A stretch of 44,406 nt of DNA from Anaerolineales bacterium HSG25 (GTDB lineage Bacteria > Chloroflexota > Anaerolineae > 4572-78 > J111): NCBI GenBank assembly GCA_030377865.1, contig JAUCGA010000042.1:1-44406 (forward strand). Reading direction: 5' to 3'. The position numbers and the translations under genes were made by a program. The notes under the pieces were generated by a model. It saw nothing but the letters and a program-made list of their open reading frames with translations. It did not search any database and was not told the DNA's origin. Position 1 is the stretch's first letter; each line of letters opens with the position of its first letter. Shown here piece by piece: positions 1 to 8,229 of this stretch.

Positions 1-169
1 CTGCCGCTTGACCCCGTTGATTTAATATCTCTTCAACCAGTTTGACTGTTAGAACTCGGCAGTAACTCAAGGCCGCCAGTATCAGTGCCGGTAATATTAC
101 TGCCGATGACATCTCTTCCTGTAACTTAGCTAACTGCGAATCTTCAGCTTCTACAATCTTTATTATCAT
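1..169 (-). CDS. Partial unidentified protein, N-terminal 56 residues
   Basis: A minus-strand reading frame starts at an ATG whose complement is 167-169 and runs off the left edge of the window. A purine-rich AGGGG Shine-Dalgarno lies about 8 bases upstream of that ATG. The visible residues begin MIIKIVEAEDSQLAKLQEEM and continue with a helical, Leu/Ala-rich stretch ending ...LVEEILNQRGQAA. I do not recognise the family. A transposase N-terminus is possible, because this gene sits head-to-head against a histidine kinase that is cut at its 5' end, but nothing catalytic is visible. Confidence 0.45.
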   Translation of the reverse strand, partial: MIIKIVEAEDSQLAKLQEEMSSAVILPALILAALSYCRVLTVKLVEEILNQRGQAA

Positions 170-290
170 TTTGAGTACCCCTTTTTGATTTTTTGATTTA
201 TCTCAACAAGCATACTCATTTTCGATAATTTGTCATTTCTTCCCGCTCTTTACTTCTGCTCCCCCATCCTTTCTATGCGCCGGTTATAGT

Positions 291-1229
291 TTGGCTAATA
301 TTGATTCGTGTGAATACATTTTTCGGGTGAAGGGGTCTAACAATGATGGGTTGTTTAGTGATGAAACCACTATACCTCTAACGGTTGCGCGTCCATTCTG
401 GTCAACAGTATCAATACTCATTATTACGGGAACATTGCTGATATTTGGTATTGGGTTTGGAACCTATGGAATAACAATGTTTGGAAGGCAATTAGAAAGA
501 AGAAAGCAAGAACGAAAGTTAGCCCAGCTACAAGAACTTAACAAAAAGAAAGATGAATTTCTGGATATAGCTTCTCATGAATTACGAACTCCCTTAGCAC
601 ATATCAAGGGAGCGATTGAGTTGGTATTAGGTGGAAAAACTGGTCCAATAACGATAGCTCAACGAAAGAAACTAAGGGCGATACTTAAAAATGCTAATCA
701 AGGGGTGAGATTGGCTGACAATCTGCTCAACTTATCATGTATTGTCCACAAGCGAACGGATTTAACGTTAGAAATTCACGATATTGGTGAACTGATTGAT
801 GAGGTGATACAGGGATTTGAAGATGAACAGAAAATTAATGAAGGACATTTAAGGTTATCTTTTCCTTCAGAAAGAATCGACTTAGAAATTAAATTGGACA
901 AACCTAAAGCAGAACAGGTTTTGTGGAATATAATAGGAAATGCCATTAAATTTACTAAAACAGGCACCATAACCGTTTTGGCAAAAGCAACGAAAACTTG
1001 TATTAAAGTACAGGTTATCGATACAGGAAGAGGCATTTCCAAAAATGAGCAGAGCAAGATATTTGATCAGTATTACAAAGTTCCGGAAGCGTTAGGAGGC
1101 CGAGTTGATGGGACAGGTATTGGTCTGAATATTGCTAAAGAATTTGTTGAATTACATAGTGGCAAGATATGGGTCGAAAGTGAAAAAGGTAAAGGAGCCA
1201 CCTTTACCTTTACTATCCCTAAAATATAA
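291..1229 (+). pseudogene. 5'-truncated sensor histidine kinase (Y_Y_Y remnant, TM, HisKA, HATPase)
   Basis: The frame opens just after 186 and has a TTG start candidate at 291. The first residues (...CEYIFRVKGSNNDG...) match the end of a Y_Y_Y domain, the module that follows the beta-propeller in 'two-component regulator propeller' kinases. Then come one membrane helix (about residues 38-60), a HisKA domain with the H box (DIASHELRTP, His96), an N box (NIIGNAIKF), and G boxes (DTGRGIS, GTGIGLNIA). The kinase core therefore looks intact, while the whole sensory propeller is missing. Homology seems to begin near 275, so the 5' part was lost by insertion or rearrangement beside the partial gene at 1-169. 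No Shine-Dalgarno is visible at the TTG. The response regulator gene follows 19 bases downstream and was probably its partner. The remnant might still be translated as a short membrane kinase. Confidence 0.75.
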
Positions 1230-1248
1230 TTATACAGGAGTAAAGAAA

Positions 1249-2013
1249 ATGAAACATGGTATATCACCAAAACTTATAGAAAATTTAGAACAAGAGATGA
1301 TAAACTCTATGTTATTTGACCGTATGGATGAGTTTAGAAGTTTGTTTATTGATGCCCGGATATATTCTTGGCGGGATAAAATTCCTGAGGCTAACAACGC
1401 TCTCAATCGGGTACGAGCAGTTATGGCACAATTTCACAATCAATACAGTGAGGGTACTAAAAAGAACGCGCTGGTATTATTGTTACAGGTACTAAGTGAC
1501 CGAATCGATTCAACTGAAGCATGCCATCGACGGCTGGCTGAATTAGCAGATCAACTTGACCGTGAACTGGAGACCTTAGCCATCGACAAAGAGACCTTAG
1601 CCATCGACAAAGAGTTTGTACCAATTTTGGTCCCTGTATTAAAAAACAAAAAACTCTTGGTGGTTGAAGACCATCCTGACATTGTTAATGGGATAGCTGA
1701 TCTGTTTGAACATCGTGGCTGTTTGGTCATTCGAGCGTATGATGGGCAAGAAGGGTTAGCCCAAGTCCAGAAAAATCAGCCAGATATGATTATTTTGGAT
1801 ATAATGATGCCTAAAATGAATGGCTACCAGATGTGTCGTCAATTGCGGCGTAAGACAAAAGATATTCCGGTATTAATGTTGACCGCCGCGGGAGAACAGC
1901 ATCAACATAAAGGGATGGATGCAGGCATTGATAGTTATATGGTTAAACCGTATATTACGGAGGCGCTGGTAATGGAGGTAGAAAGACTACTCAAAAGAAC
2001 AATTGATGCCTAG
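1249..2013 (+). CDS. Response regulator with N-terminal helical adaptor-like domain and C-terminal REC
   Basis: The start at 1249 is chosen because CAGGAG lies 8 bases before it; the frame is open further upstream but inside the kinase gene. The 254-residue protein has a C-terminal receiver domain (about residues 134-254) with acidic pair E140/D141, phospho-acceptor D184 (ILDIMMPKMNG), T212 and K233. There is no DNA-binding output domain after it. The N-terminal 105 residues are helical and carry an ALVLLLQVLSDRID...CHRRLAELADQL pattern that resembles effector-associated (death-like adaptor) domains common in Chloroflexota conflict proteins; this match is from memory. A 21-bp exact tandem duplication (1570-1590, 1591-1611) encodes ETLAIDK twice in the linker. 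It is probably co-transcribed with the kinase just upstream and could act by protein-protein contact rather than by DNA binding. Confidence 0.8.
   Translation: MKHGISPKLIENLEQEMINSMLFDRMDEFRSLFIDARIYSWRDKIPEANNALNRVRAVMAQFHNQYSEGTKKNALVLLLQVLSDRIDSTEACHRRLAELADQLDRELETLAIDKETLAIDKEFVPILVPVLKNKKLLVVEDHPDIVNGIADLFEHRGCLVIRAYDGQEGLAQVQKNQPDMIILDIMMPKMNGYQMCRQLRRKTKDIPVLMLTAAGEQHQHKGMDAGIDSYMVKPYITEALVMEVERLLKRTIDA
1570..1611 (+). repeat. 21-bp exact tandem duplication inside the response regulator gene
   Basis: Two identical 21-bp units, 1570-1590 and 1591-1611, keep the reading frame and duplicate seven residues (ETLAIDK) in the linker between the helical domain and the receiver domain. Confidence 0.95.
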
Positions 2014-2103
2014 CCCGTAAAGCTCCTGTACCCAATTTGCCAAACTCTACCAGCGACGCTAAAATCAGCGGATGTCTTTGGTAAGCCTAAAAAGGAGTTT
2101 TAC

Positions 2104-2727
2104 ATGATCCCTGAAATTCAAATCCCCTCAATTGTGGTGACGATTTTACAAGTCATCCTCGCCTTTAGTGGGGCTTTTCTACTGGCCTTATGGCTCAGTT
2201 TGATTATCTGGACCTTCCGTGATGCCCGCGCTCGCTCTCGTGATGTGTTCGCCATTCTGTTAGCCACCTTGATGGTGGTTATCTTTGGCCCGTTGGGCTT
2301 GGTGCTGTACTTCCTGCTCCGCCCGCCGGTCACACTGGCCGAGTTGTATGAGCGTTCGTTAGAAGAGGAGGCGTTGCTACAAGATATTGAAGAGCGCCCC
2401 CGTTGTCCGGGCTGTTCGCGGTTGACCAACGAGGCTTGGGTAGTCTGTCCCGACTGTCATACCAAGCTCAAGGCCAATTGCCCCAACTGTAGCAATATTT
2501 TAGAACTGCACTGGAAACTGTGCCCCTTCTGTACTGCTCCGGTAGATACCCCCTCTATCAGCGACGACCATCATCATGATGAGCCGGGCAAAGTGGTGAC
2601 GGAGGAACAACCGATTGCGGATGAGACTCGACCCTACGAGCCGGTTATTCCTAACGTAGAAGCTGACAATGTACTAACCTCACCACCGATTGATGAGACT
2701 CAGCCGTACCAGCCACAGGCTGTGTAA
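2104..2727 (+). CDS. Membrane protein with cytoplasmic double zinc ribbon
   Basis: AAGGAG 8 bases upstream supports the ATG at 2104. The 207-residue product has two N-terminal membrane helices (about residues 10-35 and 45-72) with a short basic loop (FRDARARSRD) between them. A double zinc ribbon follows: four CxxC-type knuckles in CPGC, CPDC, CPNC and CPFC between about residues 100 and 150. An acidic, proline-rich tail has two related ETxPY(E/Q)P segments. By family, such proteins look like membrane-tethered zinc-ribbon adaptors (PLDc_N-like helices plus DZR). The substrate or partner is unknown. A repeat element begins 14 bases after the stop codon and a bidirectional terminator follows. 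Confidence 0.75.
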   Translation: MIPEIQIPSIVVTILQVILAFSGAFLLALWLSLIIWTFRDARARSRDVFAILLATLMVVIFGPLGLVLYFLLRPPVTLAELYERSLEEEALLQDIEERPRCPGCSRLTNEAWVVCPDCHTKLKANCPNCSNILELHWKLCPFCTAPVDTPSISDDHHHDEPGKVVTEEQPIADETRPYEPVIPNVEADNVLTSPPIDETQPYQPQAV

Positions 2728-2740
2728 GTATATCATGACC

Positions 2741-2818
2741 GTCAACTTAAGAGTTCGTAGTAGGTACTTTAGTGCCGTTTGAAGGCGATGAATCGCCTAC
2801 TACAAACGTCAAGTTGAC
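2741..2818. repeat. Inverted-repeat element family A, copy 1
   Basis: A 78-bp element is bounded by GTCAACTT / AAGTTGAC and has inner arms CGTAGTAGG / CCTACTAC. It matches 17385-17462 in the opposite orientation. It starts 14 bases after the zinc-ribbon gene's stop. Confidence 0.85.
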
Positions 2819-2875
2819 ACTTATGGTAAGTGTATATTCGGCGTTGAATAAAAGATAACCGAAAACTAACAAACC

Positions 2876-2908
2876 AAAAAAAGCGAGACATTGTGTCTCG
2901 CTTTTTTT
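2876..2908. terminator. Bidirectional intrinsic terminator
   Basis: A perfect 15-bp stem (2876-2890 with 2894-2908) has a 3-base loop. One flank is an A7 run and the other a T7 run, so it can terminate both the plus-strand zinc-ribbon gene and the convergent minus-strand ketosynthase gene. Confidence 0.9.
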
Positions 2909-2929
2909 ATTGAGGCCAAATCCCGCTCC

Positions 2930-3946
2930 CTAATAGGTCAGCACCAGCCCACCAAACGACAATCCCGCGCCGGTGCCAATCAGCAGAATCTTATCACCCC
3001 GTTGCAAGCGATTCTGCTGAACAGCTTCATACAGAGTTAGCGGTAACGACGCGGCGATACAGTTGCCCAAGTATGGCAAAGTCCAGACCATTTTATCGGC
3101 AGGCCAACCGAAATGGCGCAAGGAGCGTAACGCGGCCAAACTAGCTTGATGGGGAATCACGAGGTCAATATCAACCAGACTGCTGGACAGTCCCGGATAG
3201 AATCGTTCTAGGAATCCGGCTCCATATTTGCGAACGGTGCGAAGTAGGTTTGTGCCTTCCATGTGGAACAGATTGTCCTCGGGTTGAGTGAGGGGGTTGT
3301 GGGGGTGGCGACGACTGCCACCGCCTCGGATGACGGTTAGCTCGGCTCCTTCGCCGTAGGTCTCTAGGCGAGCGGTGTGGATACAACTGGCCTCGTCAGC
3401 AGGGGGACGGGTGACAACTACTGCGCCAGCCCCATCGCCCATAAGACTGGCACTCTCTGGCTCGTTAAAGTTGAGTGCCGCCGACCCCACATCGGAACTG
3501 ACAATCAGAATTTTGGTGTATCGTTCCGACAAAAGGAGCGTACTGCTCAGGTCTAGGGCGACGAGAAAGCTGAGGCAGGTGGCATGGGTGGTAAAACAGC
3601 TAATGCCCGAATCACCCAAGCCCAGTTGACGCTGAATCAGGGCCGCACCGTCGGGGATGGCTTGTTCGGGGGTTCCAGAGGCATTGATAATCAGGTCGAG
3701 GTCGGTCAGAGTTAAGCCAGCCTGTTTGACCGCCTCTTTGGCCGCCTCCGCGCCCATAAAGGAGCTAGTCTCGTCGGTAATCCAACGCCGTTCCTCGACC
3801 CCGCTCCATCGTTTTATCCAGCCTGATTTAAGCCCGCAGAGGCGCTCTAGCTCATCATTCCTAACAATTCTTTCGGGCAGATAGCGGCCTAAGCCAACAA
3901 TTTTTATGGGAATAGGTAACAAGGTGATGCTCTCTTTTAATCCCAT
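2930..3946 (-). CDS. fabH: 3-oxoacyl-ACP synthase III (FabH/KASIII-like ketosynthase)
   Basis: This 338-residue thiolase-fold enzyme is of normal KASIII length. The catalytic triad is visible: Cys124 in THATCLSF, His266 in VIPHQA, and Asn295 in YLGNCIAASLP. The N-terminal IKIVGLGRYLPERIVRNDEL and C-terminal GTGAGLSFGGLVL motifs fit the family. By family it condenses an acyl-CoA with malonyl-ACP to start fatty acid or specialised lipid synthesis; some relatives (OleA-type) join two acyl chains, so the substrate is uncertain. It stands alone, without other fab genes, which makes a specialised role possible. A TAGGAG sits about 20 bases from the ATG, farther than usual, so the start is only fairly secure. 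It is divergent from the gene at 3973. Confidence 0.85.
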   Translation of the reverse strand: MGLKESITLLPIPIKIVGLGRYLPERIVRNDELERLCGLKSGWIKRWSGVEERRWITDETSSFMGAEAAKEAVKQAGLTLTDLDLIINASGTPEQAIPDGAALIQRQLGLGDSGISCFTTHATCLSFLVALDLSSTLLLSERYTKILIVSSDVGSAALNFNEPESASLMGDGAGAVVVTRPPADEASCIHTARLETYGEGAELTVIRGGGSRRHPHNPLTQPEDNLFHMEGTNLLRTVRKYGAGFLERFYPGLSSSLVDIDLVIPHQASLAALRSLRHFGWPADKMVWTLPYLGNCIAASLPLTLYEAVQQNRLQRGDKILLIGTGAGLSFGGLVLTY

Positions 3947-3957
3947 CTGATTTTTGA

Positions 3958-3963
3958 TATAAT
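3958..3963 (+). promoter_or_regulatory. -10 box (TATAAT) for the small basic/acidic gene pair
   Basis: A consensus TATAAT ends 9 bases before the ATG at 3973, and no Shine-Dalgarno is visible. The transcript would be leaderless or have only a few untranslated bases. The -35 region is unclear and would lie inside the start of the divergent ketosynthase gene. Confidence 0.5.
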
Positions 3964-3972
3964 AATACTCCT

Positions 3973-4230
3973 ATGTCTCAATCAACGACTGAGAAGATTA
4001 AACAATCATATCCACTCACGCAAGAGATGCTATCCAGATCACGAATGATTGCCAAGGGTAGACGTATTCGTGATGTCGAGCGATTGATAGCCCGCTATGG
4101 CGGTCGTAAATCAAAATGGTCTAAAAAAAGTAGTCCTATGTTTGAGTTTGAAAGACAGCACTATGAGTACCATTGGTATGAACATCACGGTCTTGGTCGA
4201 TTTGAAATTAAGTTAAAGCAGGTAACATAA
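3973..4230 (+). CDS. Small basic protein, possible toxin-like partner
   Basis: The 85-residue protein is strongly basic in its middle (RMIAKGRRIRDVERLIARYGGRK...) and ends with an aromatic and charged stretch (YEYHWYEHHGLGRFEIKLKQV). It has no signal peptide or membrane segment. I do not recognise the family with certainty; the 'HWYE..GLGRFEIKLK' tail recalls toxin modules at the ends of polymorphic toxins, but this is only a resemblance. Only 2 bases separate it from the next, acidic, gene, which points to a co-expressed pair such as toxin and antidote. The start sits right behind a TATAAT box with no ribosome binding site. Confidence 0.6.
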   Translation: MSQSTTEKIKQSYPLTQEMLSRSRMIAKGRRIRDVERLIARYGGRKSKWSKKSSPMFEFERQHYEYHWYEHHGLGRFEIKLKQVT

Positions 4231-4232
4231 CA

Positions 4233-4571
4233 ATGATTATTACGTTACAGCAACCGACACCCAACTATCCAGATTTAACTTTCCAACAACAGTATATCGT
4301 AATCGGGATTGAATCTGATGATTTACGAGTATTAAACGATCACGGTCAACCCTATCTGTATCCTCATGCTCTATTTGAGATTATTGACTCGACTGAACCA
4401 CAGGATTGGGTTACTGAGTTTGGTGATGATGGTGAGCGGTATGCCTATCCACCAGCCTTAAATACGCCAGGTTTTTTTGAGGATTTTTTTGACGCAAACA
4501 AACAGGCCGTAATGACCTTCTGGCGAGTGATAAATCAACGTTTGGTGGCCGTCATGGCTCAAGCCGCCTAG
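4233..4571 (+). CDS. Small acidic protein, partner of the preceding basic protein
   Basis: The 112-residue soluble protein is acidic (for example FGDDGERY and FFEDFFDANK) and begins 2 bases after the stop of the basic 85-residue protein, so the two are almost certainly translated together. It contains a YLYP...YAYPP pattern and a C-terminal hydrophobic helix (VMTFWRVINQRLVAVMAQAA). No family is recognised. Opposite net charges and tight spacing make an immunity/antitoxin role a reasonable guess, but neither member shows a catalytic signature I can name. Confidence 0.6.
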   Translation: MIITLQQPTPNYPDLTFQQQYIVIGIESDDLRVLNDHGQPYLYPHALFEIIDSTEPQDWVTEFGDDGERYAYPPALNTPGFFEDFFDANKQAVMTFWRVINQRLVAVMAQAA

Positions 4572-4582
4572 CCTTTCATCCC

Positions 4583-4733
4583 TTAGGAATGTGTACCAAA
4601 TAAGTAGCGTTTTTGGTAGTGGTGCATAAGTAGTGATGGACATGCTCTCGCCAGTTCCGTCCCTATAGGCTGGGCGGTAGATCACGGATCAGCCGAGAGC
4701 CTCGCACAAGTTAATCAATCCCGATTCCTTAAT
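4583..4733. repeat. Degenerate repeat mosaic (family B and H ends)
   Basis: The stretch between the acidic gene and the lipoprotein gene contains a TTTTGGTAGTGGTGCA segment, shared with family B at about 18180 and 21800. It also contains an ATCCCGATTCC segment shared with the ends of family H (about 23670). No gene is seen here. Confidence 0.5.
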
Positions 4734-6069
4734 CAAACTTATGGAAGGTGACGCGCCATGAATAATGACCGCGGCAGACCTGATTATGGTTGCGTGCCCA
4801 TTCACATTTTTCGACATTACCTTCGCAATATCCGGCCACGGCCAACGCATCAGCCGGAATCAACTCATCAAGAGTGGTAAAGTTAAAACTCTCCTCGCTG
4901 GTGTAAGGCGTGCCGTCCATGTTGCGCTTTACGTAGAGGGTCATGCTGTTGCTCCAGAGCGTAATCTCGGTCCGACCCGGCCCATGACTACCAGAACCAA
5001 CCTCCACATTGTTATAGGTGTCGCCAAGCACCACCCCATCCATTGGCTGACCGGGTGGCGGCCCCTGTAGCACCGTAATATAGATGCTGTGGTTGCCGAT
5101 ACAGCCCCCATTTTCAGCCTTAGACATAAGAGTTTGATAGGTGACACAAAAATCTTTGCCACAGCGGAGGTCGTTCGCTAACTCCTCGCTGGTGGGTGGG
5201 GCTTCATTTTCCATGACAGCCTCATTTTCCGTGGTGGTCTCCGGTTCGGTAATGGACACCTCTTCTGTTTCCACAACTTCCATCTCTATCGGTTCAGCCG
5301 TCAGGTCGATCAGCGAAACAAAAGTCGGATCGGGAGTCTCAGTCGGCGGCGGGGGAAGCGGTGTTTCCACAACGGGAACATCGTCAAGATTGCCCATGAC
5401 CATGATCAAATCGGCAAAGACCCATTCCATCTCACCATCCGCATCAAGATCAATTTGAAGCCAATCCTTCGTTTCATTTTGACCCAGTAACTCGGTCAGG
5501 TCGGCTCGGTTAAACTGACCTAACACCGGATAATCGGTACTCGGCCCACTTCGCAGATTGATGTTCTCAAAATCAGCCTCTTTTAGCCCGACCATAGGGA
5601 TGGCGATTTCAGTAGGCGTGTGGCTTGGGGTGATCGTCGGTACGAGGGTGTTGGTCGGTTCTGGCGTATCGGTTGGAGGAACTAGCGTAGCCGTTGGTTC
5701 GGGTGTGTCGGTTGAAACTAGTGTAGCCGTTGACGCTTGGGTGGCCGTTGACTCAGATGTAGCCGTTGGTTCGGGTGTGTCGGTTGACTCAGATGTAGCC
5801 GTTGATTCTGGGACGACAGTTGACTCTTGGGTGGCCGGTTCTGAACTATCGGTGGGAGCGACCTCAGCAACCTCCGTGGCCTGCTCAATCGGTGCGGGCT
5901 GGGCTATATTACAGCCAGCCAACATCAGCCCGATGAGCATGACCAGTAGTAGAAAACTGAATACCCTTACATGTGCCTTGCCCTGTGCCGAATGAATATC
6001 CGACCCAATCGAACGTGTTCTCCTACGAGGTGCGAAGCTCCTCGTAGGTGTTTGTTGATCTATTATCAT
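4729..6069 (-). CDS. Lipoprotein with Thr/Pro-rich linker and SH3b domain
   Basis: The 446-residue protein has a hydrophobic segment (VFSFLLLVMLIGLMLAGC) ending in a lipobox, with the lipidated Cys at about residue 53. A long Thr/Pro/Glu linker with repeated TDTPEPTAT-like units follows. Next is a bacterial SH3 domain (INLRSGPSTDYPVLGQ ... WVFADL), and then a Cys-containing C-terminal domain of unknown type. It is exported and tethered to the membrane, probably reaching into the envelope through the linker. The only start codon in frame before the signal peptide is the ATG at 6069, one base after the tex stop, so it is likely coupled to tex. The first 36 residues are unusual for a signal peptide because part is translated from a palindromic repeat (6022-6048). 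Confidence 0.8.
   Translation of the reverse strand: MIIDQQTPTRSFAPRRRTRSIGSDIHSAQGKAHVRVFSFLLLVMLIGLMLAGCNIAQPAPIEQATEVAEVAPTDSSEPATQESTVVPESTATSESTDTPEPTATSESTATQASTATLVSTDTPEPTATLVPPTDTPEPTNTLVPTITPSHTPTEIAIPMVGLKEADFENINLRSGPSTDYPVLGQFNRADLTELLGQNETKDWLQIDLDADGEMEWVFADLIMVMGNLDDVPVVETPLPPPPTETPDPTFVSLIDLTAEPIEMEVVETEEVSITEPETTTENEAVMENEAPPTSEELANDLRCGKDFCVTYQTLMSKAENGGCIGNHSIYITVLQGPPPGQPMDGVVLGDTYNNVEVGSGSHGPGRTEITLWSNSMTLYVKRNMDGTPYTSEESFNFTTLDELIPADALAVAGYCEGNVEKCEWARNHNQVCRGHYSWRVTFHKFD
6022..6048. repeat. Palindrome family C, copy 1, inside a coding start
   Basis: A 9-bp stem CCTACGAGG / CCTCGTAGG closes a 9-base loop. It is in the 5' coding end of the lipoprotein gene. The second copy (31953-31979) has CCTCCGAGG / CCTCGGAGG with the loop reverse-complemented, so the changed base pair is compensated. 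Confidence 0.8.
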
Positions 6070-6070
6070 G

Positions 6071-8212
6071 TTACTTCACCCATCCCAAGCTGATCCGACC
6101 TCGCTCAGCCTCAATTTTCAGAATCTCCACCTCTAACACATCGCCTACCCCAAGAACCGTACCAAACGGAATTTTACTCCGGTGTAGCAGTCCATCCTGT
6201 TTGACCCCAATATCAACAAAAGCCCCAAAATCGACCACATTGCGTACGGTTCCGTTTAGAGTCATGCCGACCATCAAATCCTCCATCGTCAAAACATCGC
6301 TCCGCAAAATTGGCGGCGGCAAATCCTCGCGCGGATCTCGTCCGGGGCGCTGTAGTTGGTTGATAATGTCGGTTAAGGTCGGCACTCCCGTATTCAGTTC
6401 CTGAGCCAACTTTGGCAGTGACTGCTCGGCTTGCCATGTTTTTAACACTCTGGCCCGTTTTTCAAGTGGCGTTTTGACCGTCAATCCGGCTTGCTTTAAA
6501 ACTGCCTTGGCTACACCGTAACTTTCGGGATGGATGGCGCTGGCATCAAGCGGGTTATCCCCCTCCCGAATCCGCAAAAATCCGGCAGACTGCTCAAACG
6601 CCTTTGGCCCCAAGCCCGACACCTTTTTGACAGCCGTCCGCGTCTTAAACGGGCCATGTTCATCCCGATAGGTGACGATACGTTCGGCCAACTTTGGCCC
6701 AATACCGGCAACATGGGTCAACAGCGCGGGCGAAGCGGTATTCACATCAACCCCAACATGGTTGACCACACTTTCGACCACCCCGTCAAGGGTGCTGTTC
6801 AGGGCTTTCTGATCCACGTCATGCTGATACATGCCCACCCCAATCGACTTGGGATCGATTTTAACTAGCTCGGCCAATGGGTCTTGCACTCGACGAGCAA
6901 TCGAAACCGCCCCGCGGACACTCACATCAAGGTCAGGCAGTTCGGCCCGAGCTAACTTGCTGGCACTATAAACACTCGCCCCAGCCTCGTTGACAATCAG
7001 ATACTTGGTGTTCGATCGTTTTTTGTGTTTATTCAACCGTTTAGTCAGTTCAGCCACCAACTGCTCTGTTTCGCGTGAGCCAGTTCCATTGCCCACCGCA
7101 ATTAGCGTTACCCCATGTCGATTGACCATCTCGGCCAACAGAGTCAAGGCTCTTGTCTCTTGATGCAGATAGAACGTGCCCGTATCGACCAGCTTGCCGG
7201 TCGGGTCGAGGGTGGTCACTTTACAGCCAGTCCGAAAACCCGGGTCGATGCCAAGCACCGTATGCCCGACCAATGGCGGCTGAGTCAGCAGGTTACGCAG
7301 ATTATCAGCAAAAACCCGAATAGCATGATTTTCGGCCTTTTCGGTTAAGGCGCGGCGCACATCCCGCTCAATGGCCGGAAGCAACAGCCGATTGGCTCCG
7401 TCCGCCATCGCCAACTTCATCTGCTCGACCAAAGGAGAACTCGGGTTAGATTGAAACACATCCGTCACCGCTCGCTGCCAATCCTGCTCAGAAACCGGCA
7501 CCTTAACCCGCAGTACTTTCTCTGTCTCACCCCGATTCAAAGCCAGAATTTGGTGCGGGCGCAGGCGATTCACGCGAAAATCAAACTCGTAATAGGTTTT
7601 GTAGACCTCTTTGGGATCTTCGGCCTTTTTGATTTTGCCACATTCCAAATTGCTCCATTTCATGGCTCGTTCGCGAGTCGCTCGCCGCACTTTAGGATGG
7701 TCGCTAATCGTTTCAGCCACGATGTCCCGTGCCCCAGCAAAGGCTTCCTCCACCGTCGGCACTTCCTCGCTGAGATAGTCGGCGGCCAATTCAGCAAATG
7801 ACTTATCGGTGCGGGGTTGAGCCAACAAAATATCGGCCAAGCCAGTCAACCCTTTTTCACGAGCAATACTGGCTCTGGTGCGTCGTTTTGGTTTGTAAGG
7901 CTGATACAGATCCTCCAACTCAGTCATGGTTTCGGCGGCCATAAACTGAGCCATCAGTTCAGGAGTCATCAACCCTTGGCTCTCGACACTGGCAATAATC
8001 GTCGCGCGTCGCGCGTCCAGCGCAGTCCATTTTTCTAGTAACGCCTCAATTTGGCGTAACTGCTCCTCGTCTAACTGCCCCGTCACCTCTTTTCGGTACC
8101 GAGCAATAAACGGCATGGTGTTGCCTTCATTAAACAGATCAATCGCCGCCGCAACCTGTTGAGGACTCAAGCTTAATTCGGCGGCAATCTTTTGGGCGTA
8201 GTTTGTTGTCAT
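6071..8212 (-). CDS. tex: Tex, S1-domain RNA-binding transcription accessory protein
   Basis: The frame is open up to 8371, but homology begins at the ATG at 8212 (MTTNYAQKIAAELSL), giving 713 residues, the usual Tex length. Domains are the N-terminal Tex helical region (ALLEKWTALDARRATI... and the YKPKRRTRASIAREKGL motif near residue 110), a YqgF/RNase H-like domain starting at VLGIDPGFRTG (about residue 316), tandem helix-hairpin-helix motifs (about 499-547) and a C-terminal S1 domain (about 647-713, GTVRNVVDFGAFVDIGV). Tex binds nucleic acids in the cytoplasm and affects transcription and stress tolerance in several bacteria. No clear Shine-Dalgarno is visible, and the 160-bp upstream extension contains a repeat element. 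Its stop is one base from the next start codon. Confidence 0.95.
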   Translation of the reverse strand: MTTNYAQKIAAELSLSPQQVAAAIDLFNEGNTMPFIARYRKEVTGQLDEEQLRQIEALLEKWTALDARRATIIASVESQGLMTPELMAQFMAAETMTELEDLYQPYKPKRRTRASIAREKGLTGLADILLAQPRTDKSFAELAADYLSEEVPTVEEAFAGARDIVAETISDHPKVRRATRERAMKWSNLECGKIKKAEDPKEVYKTYYEFDFRVNRLRPHQILALNRGETEKVLRVKVPVSEQDWQRAVTDVFQSNPSSPLVEQMKLAMADGANRLLLPAIERDVRRALTEKAENHAIRVFADNLRNLLTQPPLVGHTVLGIDPGFRTGCKVTTLDPTGKLVDTGTFYLHQETRALTLLAEMVNRHGVTLIAVGNGTGSRETEQLVAELTKRLNKHKKRSNTKYLIVNEAGASVYSASKLARAELPDLDVSVRGAVSIARRVQDPLAELVKIDPKSIGVGMYQHDVDQKALNSTLDGVVESVVNHVGVDVNTASPALLTHVAGIGPKLAERIVTYRDEHGPFKTRTAVKKVSGLGPKAFEQSAGFLRIREGDNPLDASAIHPESYGVAKAVLKQAGLTVKTPLEKRARVLKTWQAEQSLPKLAQELNTGVPTLTDIINQLQRPGRDPREDLPPPILRSDVLTMEDLMVGMTLNGTVRNVVDFGAFVDIGVKQDGLLHRSKIPFGTVLGVGDVLEVEILKIEAERGRISLGWVK

Positions 8213-8229
8213 GGGTATTGTATGGTTGA

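Noticed and set aside
5558..5995. 145-codon plus-strand frame rich in Val/Ser/Gly
   Set aside because: It is the antisense reading of the Thr/Pro-rich linker of the lipoprotein; repetitive codons keep the opposite frame open.
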